DNA of 64,000 nt, taken from assembly GCA_036407095.1 (NCBI GenBank), contig DASWZV010000155.1, positions 1 to 64,000 on the forward strand, read 5' to 3'. Positions 51,364-59,267 of this stretch are shown piece after piece. The position numbers and the translations under genes were made by a program. The notes below the pieces were generated by a model that was given only the letters and a program-made list of their open reading frames with translations, searched no databases and had not been told where the DNA came from. Within the stretch, counting starts at the first letter, position 1. The number at the start of each line of letters is the position of its first letter. The DNA is from Gp6-AA40 sp036407095 (GTDB taxonomy: Bacteria; Acidobacteriota; Vicinamibacteria; Vicinamibacterales; UBA2999).

Positions 51364-52039
51364 CCGCCTTCATTGCGGTCTTCGATGAGCCACTGTGATC
51401 ACGAAGATCCCGGGGGCCACGGAGATCACGAAGATCACGGAGATCCGAAAGATCACCGAGTCGGCTGGCGACACGATTGCGTCCGCTGCGTTTCGCGCGG
51501 TAGAGAGCCTGGTCTGCCTCTTCGATCCACTCGAGCGGCGATTGTCCCGCGCGAAGCTCACTGACGCCGACGCTGATCGAAATGGGGTGTCCCTGAACCA
51601 GTTGCGAGGCGGCGACGAGTGAGCGTAGCTGCTCACCGACCTTGGTCGCCGGGGCGAGCCTGGTGCCGGAGAGCAGCAGCGCGAACTCCTCGCCGCCGGC
51701 ACGAAACAAAATGTCCACCGTGCGCGTGCGCCGGCGGGCGAGCACGACCAGCGCCTTGAGTACCGCATCGCCGGTGGTGTGGCCGAGCGTGTCGTTGATG
51801 CTCTTGAAGCGATCGACGTCGAAGAACACGAGGCACGCCGGTTCGCCGAAACGCGTCCGCCGCTCGATCGCGGTGCGCAGACAGGTGTCGAGGTGACGCC
51901 GGTTGAACGCGCCTGTCAGCGGGTCGGTCACTGCCTGTCGTTCGAGCGTGCGCAGCCGATCGACGAGTCTCCCGATCGTCACTGCGCCTGCAACGATCAG
52001 CGCGCCCAATACCGCGAGCAGAACCGGCAATACACTCAT
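51356..52039 (-). CDS. Membrane-anchored diguanylate cyclase (GGDEF)
   Basis: 227 residues. One N-terminal helix (LPVLLAVLGALIVAGAVTI), then a GGDEF domain: DPLTGAFNRRHLD, FFDVDRFKSINDTLGHTTGD, active site AGGEEFALL with the inhibitory I-site RTVD five residues before it. It should therefore make cyclic di-GMP under product control. The last about 30 residues (SDLRDLRDLRGPRDLRDH) are encoded by 9-bp repeats and are unlike any GGDEF end. AAGGAG precedes ATG 52039, which overlaps the upstream regulator stop (ATGA). Confidence 0.9.
   Translation of the reverse strand: MSVLPVLLAVLGALIVAGAVTIGRLVDRLRTLERQAVTDPLTGAFNRRHLDTCLRTAIERRTRFGEPACLVFFDVDRFKSINDTLGHTTGDAVLKALVVLARRRTRTVDILFRAGGEEFALLLSGTRLAPATKVGEQLRSLVAASQLVQGHPISISVGVSELRAGQSPLEWIEEADQALYRAKRSGRNRVASRLGDLSDLRDLRDLRGPRDLRDHSGSSKTAMKAVI
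51397..51459. repeat. Seven 9-bp GATCACGAA/GATCACGGA-type repeats
   Basis: Units at 51397, 51406, 51415, 51424, 51433, 51442 and 51451 read GATCACGAA, GATCCCGGG, GGCCACGGA, GATCACGAA, GATCACGGA, GATCCGAAA and GATCACCGA. On the minus strand they encode the RDL-rich tail of the diguanylate cyclase. Confidence 0.85.
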
Positions 52040-52749
52040 GACAGCAGCTCCTTCGTAATCCCGCGCGCCACGGCGCTGCCGACGTCCGCCTGCACCGACA
52101 TCGGACACTCGACGAAGCGATCGTACGTTTCCGACCACAAGTGGACCTCTGTGGCGGCTTCCACCAGTCGGGCGATGATCCGGGCGCGCGCGCCATCGAT
52201 GCGCGTGCTTCCTTCGAGCAGAAAACCGGCGTGCACCGACTCACCGATATCGCGGGCCCGCGCGAGGTTCCGTCGATCGAATCGCGATGACCATGGCGCG
52301 ATGACGTCGACCTCGTCGCTTGCAGCACTCAGCTGGACGATGACTTCCTCGGTCAGCCCCTCGCTGAAGTGCTCGCACTGAAGGGTGTCGCTCACTGCGT
52401 TGAAGGGCAGCACGACGAGACGAACGCGCGACGGGCTCCTTGGATTGTGTCCGGCGGCGATGTAGCGATACCCGCAGCGCGGCACGGTCTCGACGAACGT
52501 CGGCCGCTCCGCGTTGTCACCGAGGGCCGCTCGCAGCCGTTTGATGGCGGTGTTGAGGCTGTGCTCGAAGTCGACGAAGATGCCGTTGGGCCAGAGGCGG
52601 CGCCGCAGTTCGTCTCGCGTGACCACATCGCCCGGCCGTTCGAGCAGCGCGCGCAGGATCTCGAACGGCTGGGTCTGAAGCCTGATGCGCGTCGCGCCAT
52701 CGTGCAGCTCGCGCGCCTGCACGTCGAGCTCGAACGCCCCGATCCGCAT
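52036..52749 (-). CDS. Winged-helix regulator with TolB-like domain
   Basis: 237 residues. OmpR/CadC-type winged helix (about 1-100: RIGAFELDVQARELHDGATR, EILRALLERPGDVVTRDELR, DFEHSLNTAIKRLRAALGDN) followed by a TolB-like domain (RLVVLPFNAVSDTLQCEHFS, GLTEEVIVQLSAAS, LEGSTRIDGARARIIARLVE). Relatives usually continue with TPRs; this one stops after the TolB-like part. ATG 52749 starts at the family N terminus; the frame stays open upstream through the cupredoxin gene on the same strand but in a different frame. ATGA-coupled to the diguanylate cyclase gene. Confidence 0.82.
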   Translation of the reverse strand: MRIGAFELDVQARELHDGATRIRLQTQPFEILRALLERPGDVVTRDELRRRLWPNGIFVDFEHSLNTAIKRLRAALGDNAERPTFVETVPRCGYRYIAAGHNPRSPSRVRLVVLPFNAVSDTLQCEHFSEGLTEEVIVQLSAASDEVDVIAPWSSRFDRRNLARARDIGESVHAGFLLEGSTRIDGARARIIARLVEAATEVHLWSETYDRFVECPMSVQADVGSAVARGITKELLS

Positions 52750-52772
52750 TGGATTCACATCGTCCACATCTG

Positions 52773-53159
52773 TCAGCGGACGGTTACCGTCCCGACCATG
52801 CCCGGATGAATCGCGCAGTGATAAGGAAACGTCCCTGCGGTCTGATACGTGAACGAGAACTGCCGGCCGGGCGAGATGATCCCCGAATCCCAGCCGCTCG
52901 CATTCGACGTCGACGTGTGGGAGACCGTATCCGTGTTGGTCCAGGTCACCGTCGTCCCGACAGCAACCTCGACATCGCCGGGAGTGAAGGCGCGATTCCC
53001 AAGCACTTCCGCGCCCATTGGGATCGTGACTGCCGATGACGGCCCGCCCGGCGACGGCGTTGGTGAAGGAGTGGGTGCGGACGGCGACGAGTAATCGCTG
53101 CCGCAGGCGAGTGCGCCGATCGAAAGAAGAGTTATGAGAGCGAGTCGTAGGGGAATCAT
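52773..53159 (-). CDS. Blue-copper (cupredoxin) lipoprotein
   Basis: 128 residues. Signal peptide with lipobox LLSIGALACG (Cys near 18), a Ser/Pro linker, then a plastocyanin-like domain: FTPGDVEVAVGTTVTWTNTD, ligand His in TVSHTSTS, and the C-terminal YHCAIHPGMVGTVTV supplying Cys, His and Met. All four type-1 copper ligands are present. It is a periplasmic or surface electron carrier with unknown partner. GGAGG lies 6 bases before ATG 53159. It is followed after 23 bases by the winged-helix regulator. Confidence 0.9.
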   Translation of the reverse strand: MIPLRLALITLLSIGALACGSDYSSPSAPTPSPTPSPGGPSSAVTIPMGAEVLGNRAFTPGDVEVAVGTTVTWTNTDTVSHTSTSNASGWDSGIISPGRQFSFTYQTAGTFPYHCAIHPGMVGTVTVR

Positions 53160-53212
53160 TGAGCCTCCACAGTAGGTAATCTGTGGATTCGTCCAAATAT
53201 TCCGGCGACTCG

Positions 53213-53239
53213 GCCCTGCCCTTCGACTACGCTCAGGGC
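53213..53239. repeat. Small inverted repeat GCCCTG...CAGGGC
   Basis: GCCCTG (53213-53218) and CAGGGC (53234-53239) enclose CCCTTCGACTACGCT. It lies just past the 3' end of the minus-strand ATPase regulator gene. It may be a weak transcription-end hairpin or a dispersed element; no T-run is seen. Confidence 0.35.
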
Positions 53240-53269
53240 ACCCCGAGCATCGTCGAGGAGTGAAGCCCG

Positions 53270-55615
53270 CTAGGTCATCTCTTTCGTCGCGTGAGCGTCG
53301 TCGATGTCCTTCAGAAGCACGTCGATAGAAGCGCGGCGGCCGGCGGCGTAGGCGCGTGCCCAGCGATCTTCGCCAAGTCGTCCGCGTATGTCCCGTTCGG
53401 TCCGTTCTCGAAGCTCGCGCACGGACTTGTCGACCGCGGACGCGCCGGTCTGTTCGGTCACCGCGTCGCGGGTGCCCAGCACCCTTGCGGCCCACGTGTC
53501 GTCACCTTTGAGCGCGGCAGCGGCGGCGAGTGGAGTGAGCGCGTAGACGAACGCGAACTTGTCGTGGAGCGCGCGGCTGCAGGTGAGCGACTCCCGAACA
53601 TATTCAATCGCGGCGTCGGCGTTGCCGCGCTGGACCGCGAGATTGGCCCGGATGTAGAGCGGGAGATTGAGGAACCAGGGGCCTGCCGGCCGGAGTGCCG
53701 CGGTCGCTTCATCGAGCACGCGCTCGGCCGTGACGATATCGCCCGAGGCAAGCGACACGCTCGCCATCCCCATCAGTGCATTGCCGATGCCCCACGCACT
53801 CGAGATCGTGCGGAACAGTTCCATGCTGCGCGTGAACCGTTCGCGCGCCGCCTCCTGATTTCCGCCGGCCTGTTCGACGTGACCGAAGAGGATCTCGGCC
53901 ATCGCGATGACATCGGCAGCGACACCAGGCCCGAGCGACAGCGCTCTCGTCAACCACTCTCGAGCGTGTGCGACCTGTCCCTGCGTGTACCACATGACCG
54001 AGCCGCCGACGAGCGCCTTGGCTTCGGCGGCGGGAGACACACGCGGGAGACTCAGCACGCGCTGACACCACTGCAGGGCCTCGGTGCCGCGGGCGCGAAT
54101 GAGCCAGAAGAACAAGAGGTTCCACGTAATGTCGGCGGCGTCGGAGGCGCGCCCGCGCTCGATCAGCCAGTCGAGCGTGGCGCGGTAGTTCTCCAGATCG
54201 TCCCGTACGCGATCGAGCCATTCGACCTGCGACGGTCCGACGAGTCCTGTTCGCGCGCCCTCGGCCTCACGAGCGCAGTACGCGGCCAGCCCTTCGAGTG
54301 AGGCATCGCGTTCGCCTGACGTGGCGAGCTCGTTCGACGCATAGGCGCGCACCGTTTCGAGCATCTGGTAGCGGGGTCGCGATGCCGACGACGTTTCCGC
54401 GCGGAGCAGCAGGCTCTTGTCGATCAGATCGGCCACGCCGCTGAGCGTGTCAGCGCTCGTCGCTGGAGAGCCCTGGAGATCCGCGAGCACCGCGATCGCC
54501 GCTTCGATCCGGAAACGTCCGCGCAGCACGCCAAGCCGTCTGAACGTGCGCTGCTCCTTCGGGCCGAGCAGTTGATAGCTCCAGGCGATCGTGGCGCTCA
54601 TCGTCTGCTGGCGCTCCGGAAGATCGCGTGCGCCGACGGGCGAGAGCAGCACGTTGCGATCGAGCCGACGAAGCAGTTCGTCGGCCGTCAGCGTCTTCAT
54701 CCACGGTGCCGCCAGCTCCAATGCGAGCGGCAGCGCGTCGAGCTTCTGACAGATCGCTTTCACCGTGTCGCTGTTCTCACGCGACAGGATGAAGTCAGGT
54801 TGGACGTCCCGGACCCGCTCGATGAAGAGTCGCACGGCCGGGACGCGATCCAGCTCACCGGATTCCGGGGCGTTGAGAGCGAGCGGACCGACCGCGAATT
54901 CGCGCTCTCCCCGCACGCGCAGCGGGGCGCGACTGGTAACGAGGAGTTTGAGCGACGGAATCGATGTCAGGAGCTCGGCCGCCAGCGGAGCGGCCTCGAG
55001 CACGTGTTCGAAGTTGTCGAGCACGAACAGCGTCGGCCGTTCGCCGCACGCCATCCGCGCGCGTGCCGGCAGCTCGGGCGCGGTGACGTCCGACAGCCCG
55101 ATGGCCTCGGCAATCCCAAGCGCGACGAACGATGGATCGCGAATCGCCCCCAGCGGCACATGCACCACTCGGGTGGCGCCGTCGGCGACGACCGTGTGCG
55201 CGAGTTCGAGGGCGAGCCGCGTCTTTCCGGATCCGCCAGGTCCCGTCAGCGTGATCAGCCGCAGCGACTGCCGGGCCATCCAGCGCTGCAGCGTCTGCAT
55301 CTCGTCATCCCGGCCGATCAGATCTGTTGGACCGCGTGGCAGCAGCGCGTCGGTCAACTCATCGACGACAGTGTCGCTTGTCGCTGTCCGTGCGCTCTCG
55401 AACAGCGCATCGCGCGCGTCGCCAGTCAATTCGAGCGCGACCGCGAGCGCGCGGACGGTATCGAGATGGGGTCGTCGCCTCTGGCCGCGCTCGAGAGAGC
55501 TGACGGCATGAACCGAGAGCCCGGCGATTGTTGCCAGCTCCTCCTGGGTGAAGCCCGCGGCTTCGCGAAGCCCCTTCAATTGGGCGGCGAATGGTCCGGC
55601 AACGCGCGTCTTCAA
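53270..55615 (-). CDS. XRE HTH/NB-ARC-like ATPase transcriptional regulator
   Basis: 781 residues. XRE-type HTH (about 8-62: FAAQLKGLREAAGFTQEELA, SVHAVSSLERGQRRRP), NB-ARC/AAA ATPase (about 85-420; Walker A GPGGSGKTRL, Walker B TLFVLDNFEHV, then PLALELAAPW), and TPR-like C-terminal part ending RGRLGEDRWARAYAAGRR. It belongs with the COG3903-type predicted ATPase regulators. There is no in-frame ATG near the HTH. I chose TTG 55615 because GGAGG stands 4-5 bases upstream; the long upstream frame lies antisense to the sigma-factor gene and is not real. Divergent from the ECF sigma factor across 96 bases. Confidence 0.85.
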   Translation of the reverse strand: MKTRVAGPFAAQLKGLREAAGFTQEELATIAGLSVHAVSSLERGQRRRPHLDTVRALAVALELTGDARDALFESARTATSDTVVDELTDALLPRGPTDLIGRDDEMQTLQRWMARQSLRLITLTGPGGSGKTRLALELAHTVVADGATRVVHVPLGAIRDPSFVALGIAEAIGLSDVTAPELPARARMACGERPTLFVLDNFEHVLEAAPLAAELLTSIPSLKLLVTSRAPLRVRGEREFAVGPLALNAPESGELDRVPAVRLFIERVRDVQPDFILSRENSDTVKAICQKLDALPLALELAAPWMKTLTADELLRRLDRNVLLSPVGARDLPERQQTMSATIAWSYQLLGPKEQRTFRRLGVLRGRFRIEAAIAVLADLQGSPATSADTLSGVADLIDKSLLLRAETSSASRPRYQMLETVRAYASNELATSGERDASLEGLAAYCAREAEGARTGLVGPSQVEWLDRVRDDLENYRATLDWLIERGRASDAADITWNLLFFWLIRARGTEALQWCQRVLSLPRVSPAAEAKALVGGSVMWYTQGQVAHAREWLTRALSLGPGVAADVIAMAEILFGHVEQAGGNQEAARERFTRSMELFRTISSAWGIGNALMGMASVSLASGDIVTAERVLDEATAALRPAGPWFLNLPLYIRANLAVQRGNADAAIEYVRESLTCSRALHDKFAFVYALTPLAAAAALKGDDTWAARVLGTRDAVTEQTGASAVDKSVRELRERTERDIRGRLGEDRWARAYAAGRRASIDVLLKDIDDAHATKEMT

Positions 55616-55648
55616 GACCCTCCATCTTACCTGCGACTGTGCGGGCGA

Positions 55649-55666
55649 TGTACGACCACTGTACGA
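55649..55666. promoter_or_regulatory. Two TGTACGA direct repeats 11 bp apart
   Basis: TGTACGA at 55649-55655 and 55660-55666, one helical turn apart, in the 96-bp divergent region between the XRE/ATPase regulator and the ECF sigma gene. Direct repeats on one DNA face are typical operator geometry, so autoregulation by the XRE protein is possible. Confidence 0.4.
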
Positions 55667-55711
55667 GGGCTGTCGGTGGGCCGGCCGTGTGGCTGCTTGC
55701 AAGATGGGCTC

Positions 55712-56401
55712 ATGGAAGCTCAGAGACAGCCGATACAAGTGGGACAGGCACCCGTTGCGGAGCGCCCGGTGGGGGACCGGGCGTCTCGATTCACCGTCGT
55801 GCCTGCGTCCCGGGACAGTTTCGATAACGTCGTGCTCCCGCATCTCGACGCCGCGCGCAGGCTGGCACGCTGGCTGATGCGCAACGAGGACGACGCCGAC
55901 GACGCGCTGCAGGAGGCGGCGCTGCGCGCGTTCCGCTATTTCCGGACGTTTTCCGGTGGGGATGGGCGCGCGTGGTTCCTCAGCATCGTGCGGAACACGT
56001 GTCGCGGATGGCGGATGCGCCCCATCGACACGGCCATGGATCCGTTCGACGAGGAGCAACATAGTTGCATCCGATCCGAGTCCAATCCAGAGGCGTTGAT
56101 GCATCGCAGCGATGAAGTCGCGCTGATCGCGCGGGCGATGAGCCATGTGCCCGATCGCGTGCGTGAACTGCTGGTGCTCCGGGAGTTGGAGGGGCTCTCG
56201 TACCGCGAGCTCGCCGATGTAATGCAGCTTCCGATGGGGACGGTGATGTCGCGGCTGTCGCGCGCCCGCGAGGTGTTTCGAGGCGCGATGACCGATACGC
56301 TTCAGCAGTACGGCATTCCACGGCGGCACATCCTCACTCGTGCACGGGCAGCGCGGTCGGAGCCCGCGCTGCGTGACAGCCGTGTAACGCGCACCGCATA
56401 A
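55712..56401 (+). CDS. ECF-type sigma-70 family factor
   Basis: 229 residues. After a 45-residue N-terminal stretch: sigma-2 (VLPHLDAARRLARWLM, DADDALQEAALRAFRYF, AWFLSIVRNTCRGW) and sigma-4 (RELLVLRELEGLSYRELADV, QLPMGTVMSRLSRARE), with a basic C-terminal tail. There is no anti-sigma gene beside it, which is unusual for an ECF factor. ATG 55712 is chosen with an AAGATGGG site; a GTG further in (at VPASRDSF) would remove the leader. Divergent from the ATPase regulator. Confidence 0.88.
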   Translation: MEAQRQPIQVGQAPVAERPVGDRASRFTVVPASRDSFDNVVLPHLDAARRLARWLMRNEDDADDALQEAALRAFRYFRTFSGGDGRAWFLSIVRNTCRGWRMRPIDTAMDPFDEEQHSCIRSESNPEALMHRSDEVALIARAMSHVPDRVRELLVLRELEGLSYRELADVMQLPMGTVMSRLSRAREVFRGAMTDTLQQYGIPRRHILTRARAARSEPALRDSRVTRTA

Positions 56402-56406
56402 AGACA

Positions 56407-56622
56407 CACGCAGAGATCGCGGAGGAGCGGAGGGCGCGGAGCGCTCCGGCGATGGGTGACCCGCGCTGCGCGCGGGTGGATCGAGAGGAAGACACGAAAA
56501 CGAACGCCACCGGTGTCGAGCAGGCGCTCGTTTTCGTGCCTTCCTCTCGATCCATTCGCCGGCCCAAGGCCGGCTATCACTCGTCGCCTCCGCGATCTCT
56601 GCACCCCTGCGATCTCTGCGTG
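56407..56622. repeat. Nested long inverted repeat (MITE-like or terminator)
   Basis: Inner arms 56478-56508 and 56523-56553 match at 29 of 31 positions around a 14-base loop; they contain GAGAGGAAGACACGAAAACG and its complement. Outer arms 56407-56424 and 56588-56622 share CGCAGAGATCGCGGAG-type words. The whole about 215-bp structure fills the gap between the convergent sigma-factor and secreted-protein genes. Confidence 0.8.
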
Positions 56623-56639
56623 AAACATCTGATCGTGCG

Positions 56640-57266
56640 TCAGCGAGCCGTAGTTGCAGTCGGCGGCGGATTGAAGGCGTCGCACGACACGTCAGGATTC
56701 CAGTTCACGAACGTGCCGTTCGGGTTGTCCTTCCACGCCCACACGTGCAGCGTGTAGAACGCGTCGAGTCCGAAACGGTTCGGGCTGTCGAAGAGGTGAA
56801 ACAGCTGGCCGAAGAGCATGGGTGGGCCTTCGGCTTTATGATTCTTCTCCCAGTCAGCGACCTTGACCAGGTAATCGACGCCGGTGATCCGGATGCCACC
56901 ATCCTTCGTCGGCTCGAACAAGATGATCTCGGGTTGGCCCGGAATGATCTCGCCGTCGTCGACGAGCGGCCCATTGATGTAGTGGAGGCCCATCGCCCCG
57001 AAATCGCCGCCGCTCACACATCCAAAACCGAGCGCATAGCCTTCGCCGGGGCCGTCCACCGATGTCACGTCCTTGAACCGGGCGGTCGCGTCGCGGACGG
57101 CGTTCACCGCCTCGTTCTCCTGCGCCGTGCGCGGGTGCGGCTGTGAGATGGCACCGGCGGCATGAGCGTCGTGGCTCTGTGCGCCGCTCTCGGTCGCCGC
57201 ACCCGCGAGCATGAGCACGGGCAGCAATGAGAACGCGAATGGTCTTGCCGATCGTCCGATGTGCAT
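56640..57266 (-). CDS. Secreted protein of unknown function, His/Trp-rich end
   Basis: 208 residues. Signal peptide (PFAFSLLPVLMLAGAATESG), short His-containing linker (QSHDAHAAGAISQPHP), then a mature domain with YALGFGCVSGGDFGAMGLHY, QPEIILFEPTKDGGIRITGV and the characteristic end HVWAWKDNPNGTFVNWNPDV followed by SCD. I have seen this ending in uncharacterised secreted proteins of several phyla; no function known. AGGAGGAA before ATG 57266 is an excellent ribosome site. Single gene; its promoter should lie between 57267 and 57408, where I see no clear boxes. Confidence 0.78.
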   Translation of the reverse strand: MHIGRSARPFAFSLLPVLMLAGAATESGAQSHDAHAAGAISQPHPRTAQENEAVNAVRDATARFKDVTSVDGPGEGYALGFGCVSGGDFGAMGLHYINGPLVDDGEIIPGQPEIILFEPTKDGGIRITGVDYLVKVADWEKNHKAEGPPMLFGQLFHLFDSPNRFGLDAFYTLHVWAWKDNPNGTFVNWNPDVSCDAFNPPPTATTAR

Positions 57267-57408
57267 GGATTCCTCCTGGCACGACGCTGAGGCCCGGCCA
57301 GAAGGACGTGCCCCGCGAGTGCGGCGTCAATATGGAAAGTGAACTGATATCTGGCGTAATCTGCGCGGCGCGGCGAATATTCCACGCGCGGGTTGTTCCT
57401 GTGTCTCC

Positions 57409-57580
57409 TGACGCCGAGCTCAGCTCGCGTTCGATCGCGCGGACTACGACGAAACCGTCTCGAGAGCGCGGACGGCGCTCGGTGCCCGCACGTTCGATCC
57501 GTGCTTGGCAGGAAGGTCGCGCGCTGACACCCGAGGCCGCGATCGCCTGCGCAATCGGCGGGTCGCTCGGCTCGGACTAG
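57409..57580 (+). pseudogene. Frameshifted C-terminal remnant of an ATPase-type regulator
   Basis: From 57424 the frame reads LAFDRADYDETVSRARTALG, then ARTFDP; at 57502 one extra T moves the continuation into the next frame, AWQEGRALTPEAAIACAIGG, ending at TAG 57578-57580. Joined, this gives RxxLGxxxFxxAWxxGRxL, the conserved C terminus of COG3903/LuxR-type ATPase regulators; the intact gene at 53270-55615 ends with the related RGRLGEDRWARAYAAGRR. The rest of the gene is missing upstream, where 57267-57408 shows nothing recognisable. It overlaps the convergent permease stop by four bases. Confidence 0.6.
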
Positions 57581-58377
57581 CCGACCATTCTGAATCGACG
57601 AAGCGTCAGCAAGGCGAACGTTGCCGTCACACCGAGGAGGAGTGCGATATGCGCGGACGTGCCCATCACGAGTCGATGCGGAGCACCCGCTGCAGCGAGC
57701 ATCAGCTGCTGTAGATAGAACGGGGGCATCATGCGCGACAGCCACGCGAGGCTGTCAGGCAGCGGGAACAGCGCACCAGAGAGATACAGCATCGGAATCA
57801 TCAGCAAGTTCACGATCGCTGGCACGGCGCGCGCCGATGCGTACATGCCGATGAAGGACCCTAGGGCGCAAAACGGCAAAGCGCCGAAGAGTGAGAGCAC
57901 CCACAGCGCGGCGGTCTGCCGCGGCGCGAGCTCGACGTGCCCCAAGAAACGACCCATGACGATCAGGACGGGCACGACGAGGGACACACACATCAGCACC
58001 GTGACCATTTTCGCGAACATATCGGCCCCGGTCGGCATCGGCAACGCTCGTCGTAGCGTGTACAGCCCCGTTTCACGTTCGAGCGCAAGCACGCCGGAGA
58101 AGCTGGAGAACCCGGGCGTCATCACGGCCATCGTGATGAATCCGATCAGGACGTAGAGACGCACGTCCGGATCCGGGTGCCTGAACGGGCCGAAGACGAT
58201 CCCAACGAGCACGTAGAACATCATCGGAAAGAGCACGGTGAACAGGACCATCTGCGGCGAACGCAGGCTGTGAAGCAGCTCGTACCGGGCTTGGGCCACA
58301 TACGCCAGGAGAATCCGGACGCGCGACATCACGCGTGGACCTGCGTCTGTCCCGGGCACCGTATTCGTCCTACTCAC
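57577..58377 (-). CDS. ABC-2 type transporter permease
   Basis: 266 residues, six predicted helices. N-terminal ARYELLHSLRSPQMVLFTVL is typical of ABC-2 permeases; helices include MVLFTVLFPMMFYVLVGIVF, VTVLMCVSLVVPVLIVMG, ALWVLSLFGALPFCALGSF and the C-terminal ALLLGVTATFALLTLRRF. The conserved SGALFPLPDSLAWLSRMMPP loop is present. GTG 58377 is chosen because it overlaps the ATPase stop (GTGA) behind GGAGAGAGGG; ATG 58329 would remove 16 residues. With the next gene upstream it forms an exporter. Confidence 0.9.
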   Translation of the reverse strand: MSRTNTVPGTDAGPRVMSRVRILLAYVAQARYELLHSLRSPQMVLFTVLFPMMFYVLVGIVFGPFRHPDPDVRLYVLIGFITMAVMTPGFSSFSGVLALERETGLYTLRRALPMPTGADMFAKMVTVLMCVSLVVPVLIVMGRFLGHVELAPRQTAALWVLSLFGALPFCALGSFIGMYASARAVPAIVNLLMIPMLYLSGALFPLPDSLAWLSRMMPPFYLQQLMLAAAGAPHRLVMGTSAHIALLLGVTATFALLTLRRFRMVG

Positions 58378-59267
58378 GACGCCCTCTCTCCGGTCAGCTC
58401 TGTAAACGCCTCGGCCAGGCTGGCGCTGCGAACCTCGAGCCGTGTCAGGTGCGGGTCGGTGATGAGCAGTCGCCGGACGACGGCTTCGGCGCTGGATGTC
58501 GTGATGTGAAGCGCACGTCCATCGTGAGTCACCGTGGACACATCCGGCCAGGAGCTGACTTCCTGAGCGGTGAGGCTGGTTGCGCAATCGATTCTCTTCG
58601 CGGCGATGAGCGCCTGGATCTGTTGCGTTGCTCCCAACGCCACCAGCGCTCCGCGCGCAAGAACAGCGACGCGGCTCGACAACCTTTCAGCTTCTTCGAG
58701 ATAGTGCGTGGTGAGGACGATCGAGACCCCGTGCGCTACGAGATCCCGGAGTGTCGCCCACATCCGCTCGCGGGCCTCGACGTCCAGGCCAGCGGAAGGC
58801 TCGTCGAGGAAGAGAAGACGAGGTCGCCCGCAGATCGCCACCGCGAACTGTGCTTGCCGCTTCTGTCCGCCGGAGAGTGTCTCATACGCGCAATCGCCGA
58901 TCGCAACCGTATTGCTCATCGCCAGCGCCTCATCGACGCTCATGGGTGCCGGGTAGTAACGCGTCGTCAATGCGATCACCTCCCGCACGCGCAGCTCCGG
59001 CGTCAGCGTGGCTTCCTGCAGCATGACGCCGGTCCGGCGCCGCGCGTCGATGTCTCGCGGTGATCGGCCGAAGAGCGACGCGCGCCCGGCATCCGGGCGC
59101 ATCAGTCCGAGGAGCAGAGCGATCGCGGTCGACTTGCCGGCGCCGTTGGGCCCCAGGACACTGAGAAGCTCGCCGGCGTGGATCTGAAGGTCGATGCCGC
59201 GCAACGCCACGGTCGGGCCAAAACGCTTCTGTGCTCCAGCGAGTTCGGCGACGATGTCATCGCCCAC
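58374..59267 (-). CDS. ABC transporter ATP-binding protein
   Basis: 297 residues. Walker A VLGPNGAGKST, Q-loop GVMLQEATL, signature LSGGQKRQ, Walker B RLLFLDEPSAG, switch His in LTTHYLEEAE. The C-terminal 80 residues match the extension seen in drug/antibiotic-export ATPases of the DrrA/CcmA type. It powers the permease gene that follows. The start is GTG 59267, which overlaps the winged-helix regulator's end by 11 bases; the nearby ATG is out of frame. Confidence 0.94.
   Translation of the reverse strand: MGDDIVAELAGAQKRFGPTVALRGIDLQIHAGELLSVLGPNGAGKSTAIALLLGLMRPDAGRASLFGRSPRDIDARRRTGVMLQEATLTPELRVREVIALTTRYYPAPMSVDEALAMSNTVAIGDCAYETLSGGQKRQAQFAVAICGRPRLLFLDEPSAGLDVEARERMWATLRDLVAHGVSIVLTTHYLEEAERLSSRVAVLARGALVALGATQQIQALIAAKRIDCATSLTAQEVSSWPDVSTVTHDGRALHITTSSAEAVVRRLLITDPHLTRLEVRSASLAEAFTELTGERAS

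Noticed and set aside
52036..53196. Longer reading of the winged-helix/TolB regulator starting upstream
   Set aside because: The extension runs through the cupredoxin gene in another frame and is low-complexity; the family N terminus begins at 52749.
54572..55711. Long upstream extension of the ECF sigma factor frame
   Set aside because: It is antisense to the ATPase regulator gene; sigma-2 begins after the chosen ATG.
55616..56407. Long N-terminal extension of the XRE/ATPase regulator
   Set aside because: It is antisense to the ECF sigma gene; no homology-like sequence and the HTH begins right after the TTG with a ribosome site.
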